From NCBI RefSeq assembly GCF_022048975.1, contig NZ_JAKMHX010000030.1, positions 124,001 to 188,000 of the forward strand: 64,000 nucleotides of DNA, in the 5' to 3' direction. This document shows positions 33,816 to 42,647 of the stretch, one piece after another. Each line of letters starts with the position of its first letter. The first letter of the stretch is position 1. The position numbers and the translations under genes are program-made. The notes beneath the pieces are model-generated. The model worked only from the letters and a program-made list of their open reading frames with translations. It searched no databases and was not told the DNA's origin. Origin of the DNA: Sporosarcina cyprini (lineage in GTDB: Bacteria > Bacillota > Bacilli > Bacillales_A > Planococcaceae).

Positions 33816-35276
33816 TTACGATTTATTTTTGCGTTCAGCGTCATGAATATAATCCGTTTCCCAAAAATCCGCATTTTTAATACCAAGTTTTTTCGGATTA
33901 AAGACGGGATCCAATCCGGCCTTTTTCTGCCGTTCATAATCCTTCAACGCAACGAGCGCCGGTTTTGCAAGGATAACGATTGCGATGACATTCAGCCATA
34001 CCATGATGCCAAGTCCGACATCACCAAGCGCCCATGCTAATTCAGCCGGCCGGATCGCGCCGATGAATGCTGTTAGCAAAATAATGATCTTCAGCACGAA
34101 CATGATCGTTTTGGAATTTCGGTTTCGGAACAAATATGCAATATTTGTTTCCGCGATATAGTAATAGGCCATGATTGTTGTAAAAGCAAAGAAGAATAAC
34201 GCAATAGCTACAAACCCAGCACCAAAACCAGGCATCACCGTATCTACTGCCGCTTGTGTATAACCAGGTCCTTGTTCCACATCGACCAAGTTATGAACGA
34301 TATAGCTGCCATCTTCTGCTTGTGTATTGAAAGCCCCGGTGAAAAGGATCATAAATGCCGTGGCCGAACAGACAAGTAATGTATCGATATACACTGAAAA
34401 CGCTTGCACAAGTCCTTGCTTTGCCGGGTGAGATACTTCAGCTGCTGCCGCTGCATGGGCACCTGTTCCCTGCCCTGCTTCATTCGAGAAAACGCCTCGT
34501 TTAACTCCCCACGAAATGGCCATCCCGATAATGCCGCCAAATGCGGAATCCATCGCGAATGCACTTTTAAATATAAGACCAATGACTTCAGGCAGTGCTG
34601 TAATATTCATTGCAATAATAATGACGGAGAACAGGATGTATCCAAGTGCCATGAACGGAACAATGACTTGCGCCGTGCTGGCAATCCGCTTAACCCCTCC
34701 GAGAATGATGAATCCGAGCAATAGAATGATGACCGCACCCGTTACCCAAGTCGGCATAGAAAAGGCATTTTTCATACCAGCCGCAATGGAGTTCGATTGA
34801 ACGCCTGGCATTAACACAGCCATTGCAATTAACGCCGCAATTGCAAACGTCATACCAAACCATTTCCAGCCAATTCCCTTCTCGATGAAATATGCCGGAC
34901 CACCTCGATATTGCCCATCTTGCTTCACCTTATAAATCTGTGCCAAAGTTGACTCGACAAATGCACTGGAAGCTCCAATGAATGCGATCGCCCACATCCA
35001 AAATACAGCCCCAGGACCACCATAGAAAATAGCTGTTGCTACACCTGCAATATTGCCTGTTCCGACACGTCCGGATAACGCGATAGACATCGCTTGAAAG
35101 GAAGAAACACCCGCTTCCGAACTTTTGCCTTGGAACATTAATCGAACCATCTCTTTAATATGTCGCACTTGCAAAAAGCGGGTTAGTATAGAAAATACTA
35201 ATCCAACCCCTAGTAAAATATAAATGACTGGCGTACTCCACAAAATATCGTTTAACAGACTGACAAACTCGTTCAT
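33816..35276 (-). CDS. Sodium (or proton):alanine/glycine symporter, AGCS family
   Basis: 486 aa, about 11 membrane helices. AGCS signatures are clear: GRVGTGNIAGVATAI near the N-terminus, GAVFWMWAIAFIGASSAFVESTLAQ, and NEAGQGTGAHAAAAAEVSHPAKQG in the middle. The C-terminus is a soluble tail. ATG with AAGGAGGGG upstream. Takes up alanine or glycine with Na+. A second, divergent member lies at 59253. Confidence 0.92.
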   Translation of the reverse strand: MNEFVSLLNDILWSTPVIYILLGVGLVFSILTRFLQVRHIKEMVRLMFQGKSSEAGVSSFQAMSIALSGRVGTGNIAGVATAIFYGGPGAVFWMWAIAFIGASSAFVESTLAQIYKVKQDGQYRGGPAYFIEKGIGWKWFGMTFAIAALIAMAVLMPGVQSNSIAAGMKNAFSMPTWVTGAVIILLLGFIILGGVKRIASTAQVIVPFMALGYILFSVIIIAMNITALPEVIGLIFKSAFAMDSAFGGIIGMAISWGVKRGVFSNEAGQGTGAHAAAAAEVSHPAKQGLVQAFSVYIDTLLVCSATAFMILFTGAFNTQAEDGSYIVHNLVDVEQGPGYTQAAVDTVMPGFGAGFVAIALFFFAFTTIMAYYYIAETNIAYLFRNRNSKTIMFVLKIIILLTAFIGAIRPAELAWALGDVGLGIMVWLNVIAIVILAKPALVALKDYERQKKAGLDPVFNPKKLGIKNADFWETDYIHDAERKNKS

Positions 35277-35481
35277 TTAACACCCCTCCTTCGATTTATC
35301 CATAAATATGAATGGTAGTTTCATAATATACAATATAAATAGAATAGTAAAACATTTTTATTTTTTGTTCTAAAATTGAAACGGATGTCTGATTCTGGAT
35401 TAATATTACGTGTGGTTTAGGTTTATTCAATAAGTGGTACAACTATAGAAGGAATAGGGTCAGATTGGAGTGGAATTTAAT

Positions 35482-35994
35482 ATGGAAATCCTTTTATATG
35501 TCAGTGCCATTATTGCCGCGCTGTCTCTGTTGTTAATCGCCATCTTTGTCATCGTTACATTGAAAAGCGCGAAACAGATGCTGGGAGATATGTCGGAAAC
35601 GATGAAACGAGTGGAAACGAAAATTGGAAAAGTAACCACCGAATCAGAGCGCCTAATGGCAAAAACTAACGATATTGCGGCAGATGTCGAGTTGAAAGTA
35701 AAATCGTTGGATGGCTTGCAAGCATCAGCAGCCAACCTATCCAAGACGACCGAACATATGAATCGTTCCTTCAACGAACTATCTAAAGAAATCGCTTCGC
35801 CTCCGCAAAAATACGTCGATTTGATGGAAAAAGCGACCGTGCTGACCGAAACCATTTCCCGCATTTATTCGATCTTTAAAAAACGGTCAAGCGAACCGGT
35901 AGCAAGACAGGAAGAGGCAGTTCGGGATCCCCTCCCGCCTTCCCGGCAAATTGAAATGTATAGCCAAAACGGCATGAATCATGTAGAGAGGTGA
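35482..35994 (+). CDS. DUF948-type membrane-anchored coiled-coil protein, pair A gene 1
   Basis: 170 aa: one N-terminal membrane helix (about residues 4-26), then a long heptad-rich helical region (LKSAKQMLGDMSETMKRVETKIGK...) and a proline-containing charged tail. The DUF948 family includes YtxG-like general stress proteins. The ATG at 35482 has GGAG 11 nt upstream; the GTG at 35470 overlaps that site. It is followed after 4 nt by a second protein of the same type, and related genes lie at 37431-38422. Confidence 0.8.
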   Translation: MEILLYVSAIIAALSLLLIAIFVIVTLKSAKQMLGDMSETMKRVETKIGKVTTESERLMAKTNDIAADVELKVKSLDGLQASAANLSKTTEHMNRSFNELSKEIASPPQKYVDLMEKATVLTETISRIYSIFKKRSSEPVARQEEAVRDPLPPSRQIEMYSQNGMNHVER

Positions 35995-35998
35995 TGAA

Positions 35999-36460
35999 AT
36001 GGACTGGCTTGGCATTGGAGTACTTATTATAGGCGTAGCGTTCGCGGTACTAGTAATTCTGTTGATTAAACCGATCAATAAACTATCAGCAACGCTGAAT
36101 AACGTGGAAAAAACGACCGACCAACTACCAAGTTTAATGAAAGATGTTTCACAAAAAACTGCTGAATTACTCGATAATGGAAATTCAACTTTAAAACAGG
36201 TCAATAAGTCAGCAAAAGAAATTGACCCGTATTTTACGATCATTGGTGATGTGGGTGAAGCGTCCCATGAATTGACTACGACCGCGCTTCATAAGGCGAA
36301 TGAATGGAAAACAAAAACGTCAGTCGCCAAACAGTTTGTTCAGAAAGAAAAATACGCGGGATTACTCGGCGTACTATCGTTCTTTCAATTTTTAAAGGAA
36401 CGAAAGCAAATTGCGACTACACCGGTCGAAATGACAACAAAAGATGATAAGAACGCGTAA
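35999..36460 (+). CDS. DUF948-type membrane-anchored protein, pair A gene 2
   Basis: 153 aa: N-terminal helix (LGIGVLIIGVAFAVLVILLI), heptad-like region with NNVEKTTDQLPSLMKDVSQKT, and a second hydrophobic patch near YAGLLGVLSFFQF. Its ribosome site (AGAGAGGTGATG) lies inside the end of the preceding gene. It resembles the product of 37431-37979 along most of its length, which marks the two pairs as a duplicated unit. Function unknown; probably an envelope scaffold. Confidence 0.8.
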   Translation: MDWLGIGVLIIGVAFAVLVILLIKPINKLSATLNNVEKTTDQLPSLMKDVSQKTAELLDNGNSTLKQVNKSAKEIDPYFTIIGDVGEASHELTTTALHKANEWKTKTSVAKQFVQKEKYAGLLGVLSFFQFLKERKQIATTPVEMTTKDDKNA

Positions 36461-36486
36461 TGGCCATGAGCCGTTACGCGTTTTCA
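36452..36486. terminator. Terminator between pair A and methyltransferase genes
   Basis: AACGCGTAATGG pairs with CCGTTACGCGTT; the left arm includes the stop codon of pair A gene 2. T/A-rich flanks on both sides. Confidence 0.75.
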
Positions 36487-36501
36487 TTTTTTCATCTTCC
36501 T

Positions 36502-37311
36502 TTATTTCCTTCTGCCAACGTAAAGCAAATGTGAAGATATGCCCAAAATCGATGAATCTGTTGCTCTTTCTCGAATAAATTCAAAAACCTTTTCTACCTC
36601 ATCCTCGCCTTTCTCTTTCCAGTAGGTCCAACTTGCTGGGGGTAATATTGCACCTATATTTGAACCTATCAATTCCAATGATTCAAAACCATTTTTCTCC
36701 ATAAAAGGATTGATATCTTTCACATTAAAATAATATGCGCCTGTAAAGCGTCCTTCTTCTGCATGATTGAAGCATCCCGTTTCATCAAATTGAGTAATTG
36801 TATTCATATTATCGTTCGGTTTCCAATGCTCTGGATGGATAAGAGAAGTGAGTAGATGGCGAATTCTAGGCATAAAAGCCACACACACAATTCCATTTCT
36901 TTTGGTTACCCGATGCAATTCCTGAATTGCCTTGATTCGATCCAGTTCATTCTGCAAATGATACATAGGGCCAAGCATAAGAGAAGCTTCAAATTGTTCA
37001 TCTTCAAGCATGGCAAGATTCCTCGCATCCGCTTCATGAAATGCCTCAAATTGGCTTACTAAATCAAGCTCAGCAGCTTTCTCCCTTGCAATTTGTACCA
37101 GCTTGGGAGTTAAATCAGTCAGTGTAACTTGATAACCGCCTTTCGCCAGCTCCATTGCATACTTTCCAGGCCCTGCGCCATTATCTAGAATCGAACCGCT
37201 TGGAGGCAAATATTTTTTTATAAAGTGCCAATTCACACGAAACTCGATCGGTTCCCGTTCCAACCTTCCCCACTCATCAAATTGATTATAATAAGTAACG
37301 ATTTCATTCAT
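36502..37311 (-). CDS. Class I SAM-dependent methyltransferase
   Basis: 269 aa. Motif I is ILDNGAGPGKYA, followed by VTLTDLTP (motif post-I acid) and EADARNL; the rest has the Rossmann methyltransferase fold. Start ATG at 37311, with AAGGGGAG 8 nt upstream; the GTG at 37320 is too close. Substrate unknown. It is enclosed by the two DUF948 gene pairs but has its own ribosome site, and pair B ends at a terminator before it. Confidence 0.85.
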   Translation of the reverse strand: MNEIVTYYNQFDEWGRLEREPIEFRVNWHFIKKYLPPSGSILDNGAGPGKYAMELAKGGYQVTLTDLTPKLVQIAREKAAELDLVSQFEAFHEADARNLAMLEDEQFEASLMLGPMYHLQNELDRIKAIQELHRVTKRNGIVCVAFMPRIRHLLTSLIHPEHWKPNDNMNTITQFDETGCFNHAEEGRFTGAYYFNVKDINPFMEKNGFESLELIGSNIGAILPPASWTYWKEKGEDEVEKVFEFIRERATDSSILGISSHLLYVGRRK

Positions 37312-37390
37312 TTCATACACTCCCCTTACCCGCTATTGTTCTTTTATTCGCCAAGAAGCGGGTCAAAACCTTTCCCAACGTTTTGAACAT

Positions 37391-37422
37391 AAAAAAATGC
37401 CCGTGAATGATCACGGACATTT
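37391..37422 (-). terminator. Terminator of DUF948 pair B
   Basis: Minus-strand ATGTCCGTGATCATTCACGGGCAT hairpin followed by T7, just past the stop at 37431. Confidence 0.8.
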
Positions 37423-37430
37423 TCCTTATT

Positions 37431-37979
37431 TTATTTATCATCTGATGTATATTTCCCGATTGTCGCAGCTTCCTTTGCTTCTTGTTTCATCCGTTCAATA
37501 TCGAAAGTACGCTGTTCTCCCGCCACAAACAATTTTCTCGGACGAACCGTCTTTTGATTTTTAATGTCATTCCTTTTACGGACTGTGTAATAGCCGAGTG
37601 CGGCAATCCCATATATTCCGCCGATCTTCTGGTTCCGCTTCGCCTCGTCGGCCAGCTCCACTTTAGATTTAGCTGAATCCACCACATCTACTAATGAGGA
37701 AGAATACGTTCTTGTCGTATCCCCTATGTCACCGACAATTTGAAATAATGGTGTCAGGGATTCCAGTTTTTTATTCGTGTCTGCCAACGTTTGTGTACTC
37801 GTATGAATCAAGTTGCCGGTTTCTCCAAGCAGTTGATTCATTTGCTTAGGCAGTGCCTCCATGGTTTCATTTACACCATTCAAGACACCTGCAAGCCTGT
37901 TCAGCACACGTGCAAGAAAGATGGCAAGCAGTAAAAAGGCTACGCCGATCAATAAAACACCCAATCCAGTCAAACTCAT
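37431..37979 (-). CDS. DUF948-type membrane-anchored protein, pair B gene 2
   Basis: 182 aa. N-terminal helix GLGVLLIGVAFLLLAIFLARVL, then NRLAGVLNGVNETMEALPKQMNQLLGETGNL, a second short hydrophobic patch (IGGIYGIAALGYYTV) and a basic tail. Clearly related to pair A gene 2 in layout and residues. Its start overlaps the previous gene's end by 4 nt (ATGA), a mark of translational coupling. Function unknown. Confidence 0.8.
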   Translation of the reverse strand: MSLTGLGVLLIGVAFLLLAIFLARVLNRLAGVLNGVNETMEALPKQMNQLLGETGNLIHTSTQTLADTNKKLESLTPLFQIVGDIGDTTRTYSSSLVDVVDSAKSKVELADEAKRNQKIGGIYGIAALGYYTVRKRNDIKNQKTVRPRKLFVAGEQRTFDIERMKQEAKEAATIGKYTSDDK

Positions 37980-38422
37980 AGGCTTCCCTCTCCTCCTTGA
38001 TTACTCTTTCCTTTTCGTTCTCCTTGTTTCCACGATTTAACTATTCCAACTGCAAATTCGGAAAACTGAATGATGCGGACAAACGGGCCAGTCCCTTTTA
38101 ATGTGTCGTCTTGTTCGTACGATTGGGTAACACCTGAGATACCCTCCGTTAACGTTTCACTCGTGTCGGCAAGATCACGTACCACATAGAAGGCGCTGGT
38201 CATCGAATCCAACTTTACATCCAGGTCATTGACCGTGTTGCCGGCCACATATAAGGTATCCTCCATCTCACCAATCATCTGATCAACACGGGCTTCCATT
38301 AATGAAACACTTCTTCCGGCAGTAGAAAGAATACGGGACGTCTTCAATAACATGATGGCTATATAAATGGATACAATAGCAAACGAAATTGCGATCAGAA
38401 ACACGCCGATATGTACAAGCAT
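37976..38422 (-). CDS. DUF948-type membrane-anchored protein, pair B gene 1
   Basis: 148 aa: N-terminal helix (HIGVFLIAISFAIVSIYIAIMLL), a DUF948-like segment (STAGRSVSLMEARVDQMIGEMED) and a basic C-terminus. AGGAGG precedes the ATG. It is the counterpart of pair A gene 1, in the same order relative to its partner but on the opposite strand. Confidence 0.8.
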   Translation of the reverse strand: MLVHIGVFLIAISFAIVSIYIAIMLLKTSRILSTAGRSVSLMEARVDQMIGEMEDTLYVAGNTVNDLDVKLDSMTSAFYVVRDLADTSETLTEGISGVTQSYEQDDTLKGTGPFVRIIQFSEFAVGIVKSWKQGERKGKSNQGGEGSL

Positions 38423-38496
38423 ACGTAAATTCCTCCTTCCTACCCTTCGTATACCCGAAGATGACGAAAAATAAGCGTGACATCAGCCGTATCCAC

Positions 38497-38532
38497 AAAA
38501 ATAGGGCTTGGCATCTTTCACCAAGCCCGCAC
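38497..38532 (-). terminator. Terminator of yunC
   Basis: Minus-strand GGGCTTGG...CCAAGCCC hairpin followed by TATTTTTG immediately past the stop. Confidence 0.85.
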
Positions 38533-38535
38533 TTA

Positions 38536-38838
38536 TCAAATCATCTTTAGCAACGCCTCTTTACCAATCATGCCGGCCGTTATGCCTTTTTCTTCCGCCT
38601 CTAAAGTTACGGATTCCAGCGGCGCCTCAAGTAGCTGCTCAATCGTCTTCACGCCGACCGCACGGCCAGCCACTATTTTCCTTTCAGCCAGCACATTATT
38701 CAATAGCCCCACATCCAAAGCACCACACATAATATACCCATTGTCATTCGATACCGTCAGTAAAGTCGTTTTCGGCAAAAATACTGTCACCGCTGTAAAC
38801 GGATGACCATCCAAAAATAACGGAGTCACTGTTACCAT
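38536..38838 (-). CDS. yunC: DUF1805 protein, YunC
   Basis: 100 aa cytosolic protein of the YunC/DUF1805 family, known only as a structure of unknown function in Bacilli. The conserved core DNGYIMCGALDVGLLNN and GRAVGVKTIEQLL is present. Start ATG at 38838, with AAGGGG 8 nt upstream; the longer frame to 38928 adds a non-conserved segment. It is divergent from the membrane protease gene, and the phased repeat array lies between them. Confidence 0.87.
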   Translation of the reverse strand: MVTVTPLFLDGHPFTAVTVFLPKTTLLTVSNDNGYIMCGALDVGLLNNVLAERKIVAGRAVGVKTIEQLLEAPLESVTLEAEEKGITAGMIGKEALLKMI

Positions 38839-39382
38839 CTGCACCGCCCCTTTCCTTCCTATACATATGGGCGGAGAATCAAAAATGTGATTCATGTTCG
38901 GTTTGTAGCTAAACATGCCGATTTGCATGGAGCAGTGGCAGTTAGCAAATGAAAGCTAGCTTGGTTACGAGCGGTATGAATGAATATACGAGAGGTTCTC
39001 AGAATATACGAGCGGTTACTGGAATATACGAGTGGTTCCAGAATTATTTCGAGCGGTCTGTTCACCGATACGAGCGGTTGGCAGAATATATGAGTGGTTA
39101 CAGCATATATACGAGCGGTTACGTGAAGTTCATTCTTAAAGACATTTGGGTTTACGTCGAAGAAGCAGCCAATAAAAGTTCCGTCTCTGTACATAGCATA
39201 TGCATTCAAATATCTCCAACAGCTAGTAATCCACCTCATCATATATTCTCAGCAATTTCACTCTAGATATACCTTCGTCGATTCAGAAATAAGGTTTGCT
39301 TTCGAAAAGATGTCACTCTTGCTACTATAATAGATAGAGTAATGAAAATTTCCTTGGATTTTATAAAGAGGGTGTGGATGGA
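38839..39382. other. Divergent intergenic region holding the second repeat array
   Basis: No gene. It contains the phased repeats (38966-39121) and, near 39330, a TATAAT that may belong to the protease promoter. The open frames through the repeats have no ribosome sites. Confidence 0.6.
38966..39121. repeat. Phased short repeats with TACGAGCGGTT core
   Basis: Eight copies of TACGAGCGGTT or variants begin at 38966, 38987, 39007, 39027, 39048, 39069, 39089 and 39110, spacing 20-21 bp (mean 20.6). Between cores lies variable A/T-rich sequence, often GAATA. The core is the reverse complement of the AACCGCTCGTA half-unit in the 2881-3290 array. Confidence 0.88.
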
Positions 39383-40192
39383 ATGGATCGGGATCAGGAT
39401 ATAAAAGACCATCCGTTGTATGAAGATTTGACGGAGGAAGAGATGAATGAGCTTGCCTTGCAGGCTCGCCAGGAAGCACTGGAAAAGGGACGGGAACAGC
39501 CCGCCCAGCCAAAACGCCGGGTTCCTAAGTGGTTTGCGTGGCTGCTTTCCCTTGTGCTGATCTGCAGTACATTCGCCGGGCTATTTCAAGTGTTTTCGAT
39601 AACAGCCATTGACTTTCTACTAACTTCCGCAAAATTATCACAGCATGAGGATATTGCAGCTTACAAAAAGGCGGTTGTCGTGGTAGTTACAGAGGATGGA
39701 AAAGGAACAGGGTTTGCGATTTCGGAAGATGGAACCATTTTGACGAATTATCATGTCGTAGAAGGAAATAATACAGTCTCTGTCGTTTTCCCAGAGGACG
39801 GAAGATATGCAGCGGAAGTGGTCCAGACAGAACCGTCTATTGATATGGCCGTTCTTAAAATCGAAGGTGAAGACCTACCTAAGCTGACGCTTGAAAAGGA
39901 CGGGGCGATTGATAAAGAGGATGCTATTCGTTTCATCGGAAATCCGTTGAGTTTTAAAGGAATTGCCAACAAGGGTGTAGTGATTGGACCGACTCGGTTA
40001 AGCGATTGGAATGAAGATGTAATGATGATAAAAGCGCCAGTCTATCGAGGCAATAGCGGAAGTCCTGTCATCAATGAAAACGGCTCGGTAATTGGTGTCA
40101 TTTTTGCCACGTTAGAACACGATGAACACGGAAAAGTCGGGCTGTTCATCCCCGTTGAACTGTTAAACAAATACAAAGTCCCTGCGAATTGA
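39383..40192 (+). CDS. Membrane-anchored S1C (trypsin-like) serine protease
   Basis: 269 aa. A charged N-terminal 45 residues, one membrane helix (WFAWLLSLVLICSTFAGLF, about 48-68) and an extracellular trypsin-fold domain. Triad: His in LTNYHVVEG, Asp in SIDMAVLKI, Ser in YRGNSGSPV. Unlike HtrA/DegP there is no PDZ domain after the protease. Start ATG at 39383 with GAGGGTG 8 nt upstream. Target proteins unknown. It is 261 bp downstream of the phased repeats. Confidence 0.87.
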   Translation: MDRDQDIKDHPLYEDLTEEEMNELALQARQEALEKGREQPAQPKRRVPKWFAWLLSLVLICSTFAGLFQVFSITAIDFLLTSAKLSQHEDIAAYKKAVVVVVTEDGKGTGFAISEDGTILTNYHVVEGNNTVSVVFPEDGRYAAEVVQTEPSIDMAVLKIEGEDLPKLTLEKDGAIDKEDAIRFIGNPLSFKGIANKGVVIGPTRLSDWNEDVMMIKAPVYRGNSGSPVINENGSVIGVIFATLEHDEHGKVGLFIPVELLNKYKVPAN

Positions 40193-40264
40193 TAAATCCC
40201 AACTTATTTTCCACCGTGCTTTCCTTCCTCGAGGGACATACTACTTGCGAAAGGAGAGGAAAGC

Positions 40265-40543
40265 ATGATGAGACGTGCAAAATCACTTTTCCCTGAAGCA
40301 AGTACCGAGCAAGATTCAATATCGAATGATTTATCCAAAGATAAAGGGGTGCAATCGGAAACCCCTAAAACTAAATTTGAAATTGCAGAGGAACTCGGCA
40401 TCCCCTTATCAACTGGAGATAATGGAGATTTGACTTCCCGGCAAGCAGGCAAAGTCGGCGGTCCGATCGGCGGGAATATGGTAAAAGAAATGATCCGCCT
40501 GGCACAGGAACAATTGGCGAGAGACCGCCGTCCCTTAGAATAA
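40265..40543 (+). CDS. Small acid-soluble spore protein, alpha/beta type
   Basis: 92 aa DNA-binding protein of the spore core. The GPR protease cleavage region is visible (TKFEIAEELGI), followed by the second conserved block (LTSRQAGKVGGPIGGNMVKEMIRLAQEQL). The N-terminal ~35 residues are longer than in classical SspA/B. AAAGGAGAGG precedes the ATGATG. Expressed in the forespore under sigma-G in relatives; no promoter was confirmed here. Evidence that the organism forms spores. Confidence 0.88.
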   Translation: MMRRAKSLFPEASTEQDSISNDLSKDKGVQSETPKTKFEIAEELGIPLSTGDNGDLTSRQAGKVGGPIGGNMVKEMIRLAQEQLARDRRPLE

Positions 40544-40550
40544 ACCTAAT

Positions 40551-40592
40551 GACTTCTCTCCAACAACCATCCTTGGGAGAAGTCTTTTTCTC
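40551..40592. terminator. Terminator after the SASP gene
   Basis: GACTTCTCTC pairs with GGGAGAAGTC, followed by T5 on the plus strand; it also faces the convergent phosphodiesterase gene. Confidence 0.8.
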
Positions 40593-40596
40593 CCCT

Positions 40597-41895
40597 TTAG
40601 TCTGCCAACAATTCATTCAGCACACGGCCATCTACTTCTCCAAGATCTAGCCCAAGCAAACGGGCGAAGGTCGGTCCTTCATCCACAAGCGACATCGCGG
40701 GTAGGATGACACCTTCCTTTATCCCCTTCCCTTTTGCGATAAAGACCGTTTCATACCCGGACTTTTTTGGAGAATAGCCATGGCATGCTCTTGTGTATAA
40801 ACCGGAAGCCACATCGACATCTTGAATCAATTCAAAAGCATCTCCGTTCAGTGATTCAGAGAAGTAAAATCCTTCCCTCGCCTCAAGCATGAACGCAGCA
40901 TCTCCGTTCGCCCCCATTTGCTGCATTTCCACTGAATCGTATACTGTTTCGATGCCATTCTTCGGGTTTGAGACTAAAGAATAAAGCAACGCTTGCACAC
41001 GATCTTTCACAAGTGGATCGCTGACATGGATATAACAAGAACCGTCATTGCTCTGGCAATAGGCTTTCCACGAAGTGACTCTCCCCTTTTTTCCAATGCC
41101 AATTAACCCGCTATCTTTAAACAGCACATTCATCTTAATGACCGTATGTTCATCAAGTGAGCTATGATCTCCTAACGCAATGACAGTAGCCTTTTCAGCA
41201 ATTCCACTCTCTTCTATCGCATTTAAAAGTTTTCCAAGCCTTTCATCATGTCTCCTCAAAGCATCCATAGCTTCCTGCGAGTTAAACCCATGTTGGTGTC
41301 GTTGCGAATCCAAGTCGACAAGATGAACTAGCATCAAATTCGGTTTCTTCGTTCGGACGGTATCAGAAGCTGCCGCTGTAACGAAATCATCCAGCCAAGG
41401 CTGCTGAATTCCTTGTCGGAGATGGCCAAACTTGCGATTCATTTCAAATGTATAGAAGAAACTGCCATTGTGTAAAGAAACAGCAGTCTGGGAATGCCAT
41501 TTTCGGTTTGCGAAAATCTCAGGAATATGAAAATCAATCTTCGCTCTAGCCGTTACTGGCCACAGTAATGCAGCAGTCGACATGCCTGCTTTTTTCGCTT
41601 CGTCATATACTGTCGTACCCTTCACGTGGCGCCGATGCCAGTACCAATCGGGAGAATCGCGGCCAGGCTGGACAAGTGTATTTGCAGTAATGCCATGTCG
41701 CATTGGGTAGTTTCCCGTAATAATCGATGTGTGACACGGATAGGTTACGGAAGGATAAATCGTCTCGACATTGCGGCAGTACGAAGCTCCTTCCAAGAGC
41801 CGTTGAAAGTTCGGCAATTTTTGAATCTGCTCAAAGTCTTTTGCGGATAAGCAGTCAAAAGAAATGACAATTACATGTTCAGTCAATCGTTCCAT
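40597..41895 (-). CDS. Alkaline phosphatase family (type I phosphodiesterase/nucleotide pyrophosphatase) protein
   Basis: 432 aa. The metal site and nucleophile are visible: SFDCLSAKD near the N-terminus, the nucleophilic Thr in PSVTYPCHTSIITG, LVDLDSQRHQHG, and LGDHSSLDEH, then RACHGYSPK, matching the alkaline phosphatase superfamily of phosphodiesterases. No signal peptide, so it would be cytosolic. The substrate cannot be assigned. Start ATG at 41895 with GGATATAAAGG. Confidence 0.87.
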   Translation of the reverse strand: MERLTEHVIVISFDCLSAKDFEQIQKLPNFQRLLEGASYCRNVETIYPSVTYPCHTSIITGNYPMRHGITANTLVQPGRDSPDWYWHRRHVKGTTVYDEAKKAGMSTAALLWPVTARAKIDFHIPEIFANRKWHSQTAVSLHNGSFFYTFEMNRKFGHLRQGIQQPWLDDFVTAAASDTVRTKKPNLMLVHLVDLDSQRHQHGFNSQEAMDALRRHDERLGKLLNAIEESGIAEKATVIALGDHSSLDEHTVIKMNVLFKDSGLIGIGKKGRVTSWKAYCQSNDGSCYIHVSDPLVKDRVQALLYSLVSNPKNGIETVYDSVEMQQMGANGDAAFMLEAREGFYFSESLNGDAFELIQDVDVASGLYTRACHGYSPKKSGYETVFIAKGKGIKEGVILPAMSLVDEGPTFARLLGLDLGEVDGRVLNELLAD

Positions 41896-42036
41896 CCTTT
41901 ATATCCTCCGATTTGTTAACGCATTCCCTTCATTATATACAAAGTTGAATATGAAATTAAATGCTTGAACAGAATGCATAGAGAATGAATCATTCCTCAT
42001 GTATGAGGCATTCTAAGACAACAGGAGGTGAACGAA

Positions 42037-42192
42037 TTGGATCAGCGTATTCTTTGTGAAGTGAATAATTGCACATACTGGGGCAGCGGCAACAAGTGTC
42101 ATGCTGAAGTCATCTATGTCGTCAGCCAAAACGGAAGCCAAGCAGCGGACAGCGAAGAAACGGACTGCAAAACGTTCAAGCCGGAGGACTAA
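42037..42192 (+). CDS. DUF1540 protein
   Basis: 51 aa, start TTG at 42037 with AGGAGGTG 7 nt upstream. The DUF1540 pattern is intact: CEVNNCTYWGSGNKCHAEVIYV and ETDCKTF, with four conserved cysteines that probably bind zinc. Function unknown. Too short for most gene callers. A strong terminator follows. Confidence 0.85.
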   Translation: MDQRILCEVNNCTYWGSGNKCHAEVIYVVSQNGSQAADSEETDCKTFKPED

Positions 42193-42208
42193 GCCGGTAT
42201 CATCCTGT

Positions 42209-42256
42209 TTGGGAGTGCAGTGGTCAAAGTGACCTGCTGCACTCCCAATTCTTTTT
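42209..42256. terminator. Bidirectional terminator after the DUF1540 gene
   Basis: TTGGGAGTGCAG pairs with CTGCACTCCCAA, followed by TTCTTTTT; it lies between convergent genes. Confidence 0.88.
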
Positions 42257-42257
42257 G

Positions 42258-42458
42258 TCATTCATCCAAATTCAGCAAGTCAGTCAACGGACAATAACGT
42301 GTCATGCCCTCCGCTACCTTTTGTGCCCCCATCATGCTAACGAACAGTTGGGCGCCTGTTGGTTGTTCCCTGGCCATTTTTGCTATGGACCAAGCGAGCA
42401 AAGTCAGTCCCCCCGCGATTCGAATCATCGAATTCACTGTACCGATATTTTGCTTCAT
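42258..42458 (-). CDS. DUF2892 small membrane protein
   Basis: 66 aa with the DUF2892 start pattern (KQNIGTVNSMIRIAGGLTLL) and two membrane segments, as in the membrane part of YgaP. The C-terminal MTRYCPLTDLLNL is typical: the Cys-Pro is conserved. No rhodanese domain is attached. Start ATG at 42458, with GGAGGG 6 nt upstream. Confidence 0.82.
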   Translation of the reverse strand: MKQNIGTVNSMIRIAGGLTLLAWSIAKMAREQPTGAQLFVSMMGAQKVAEGMTRYCPLTDLLNLDE

Positions 42459-42647
42459 TGTTTTCCCTCCTTTTGTTTCCCCCTTTATCGTTCCCTCTCC
42501 TTTTCGAATTATCAATTCCATTGAAAGCCCTTACAAAATGACAATTGAATAAAAACATATTTTTTTCGATAAAAAAAGTAAATTTCTTCTTGAAAATGGT
42601 ATTCGACATGCTTTATCATAATAAAATGTTACTTAAAGGAGTGAGGC

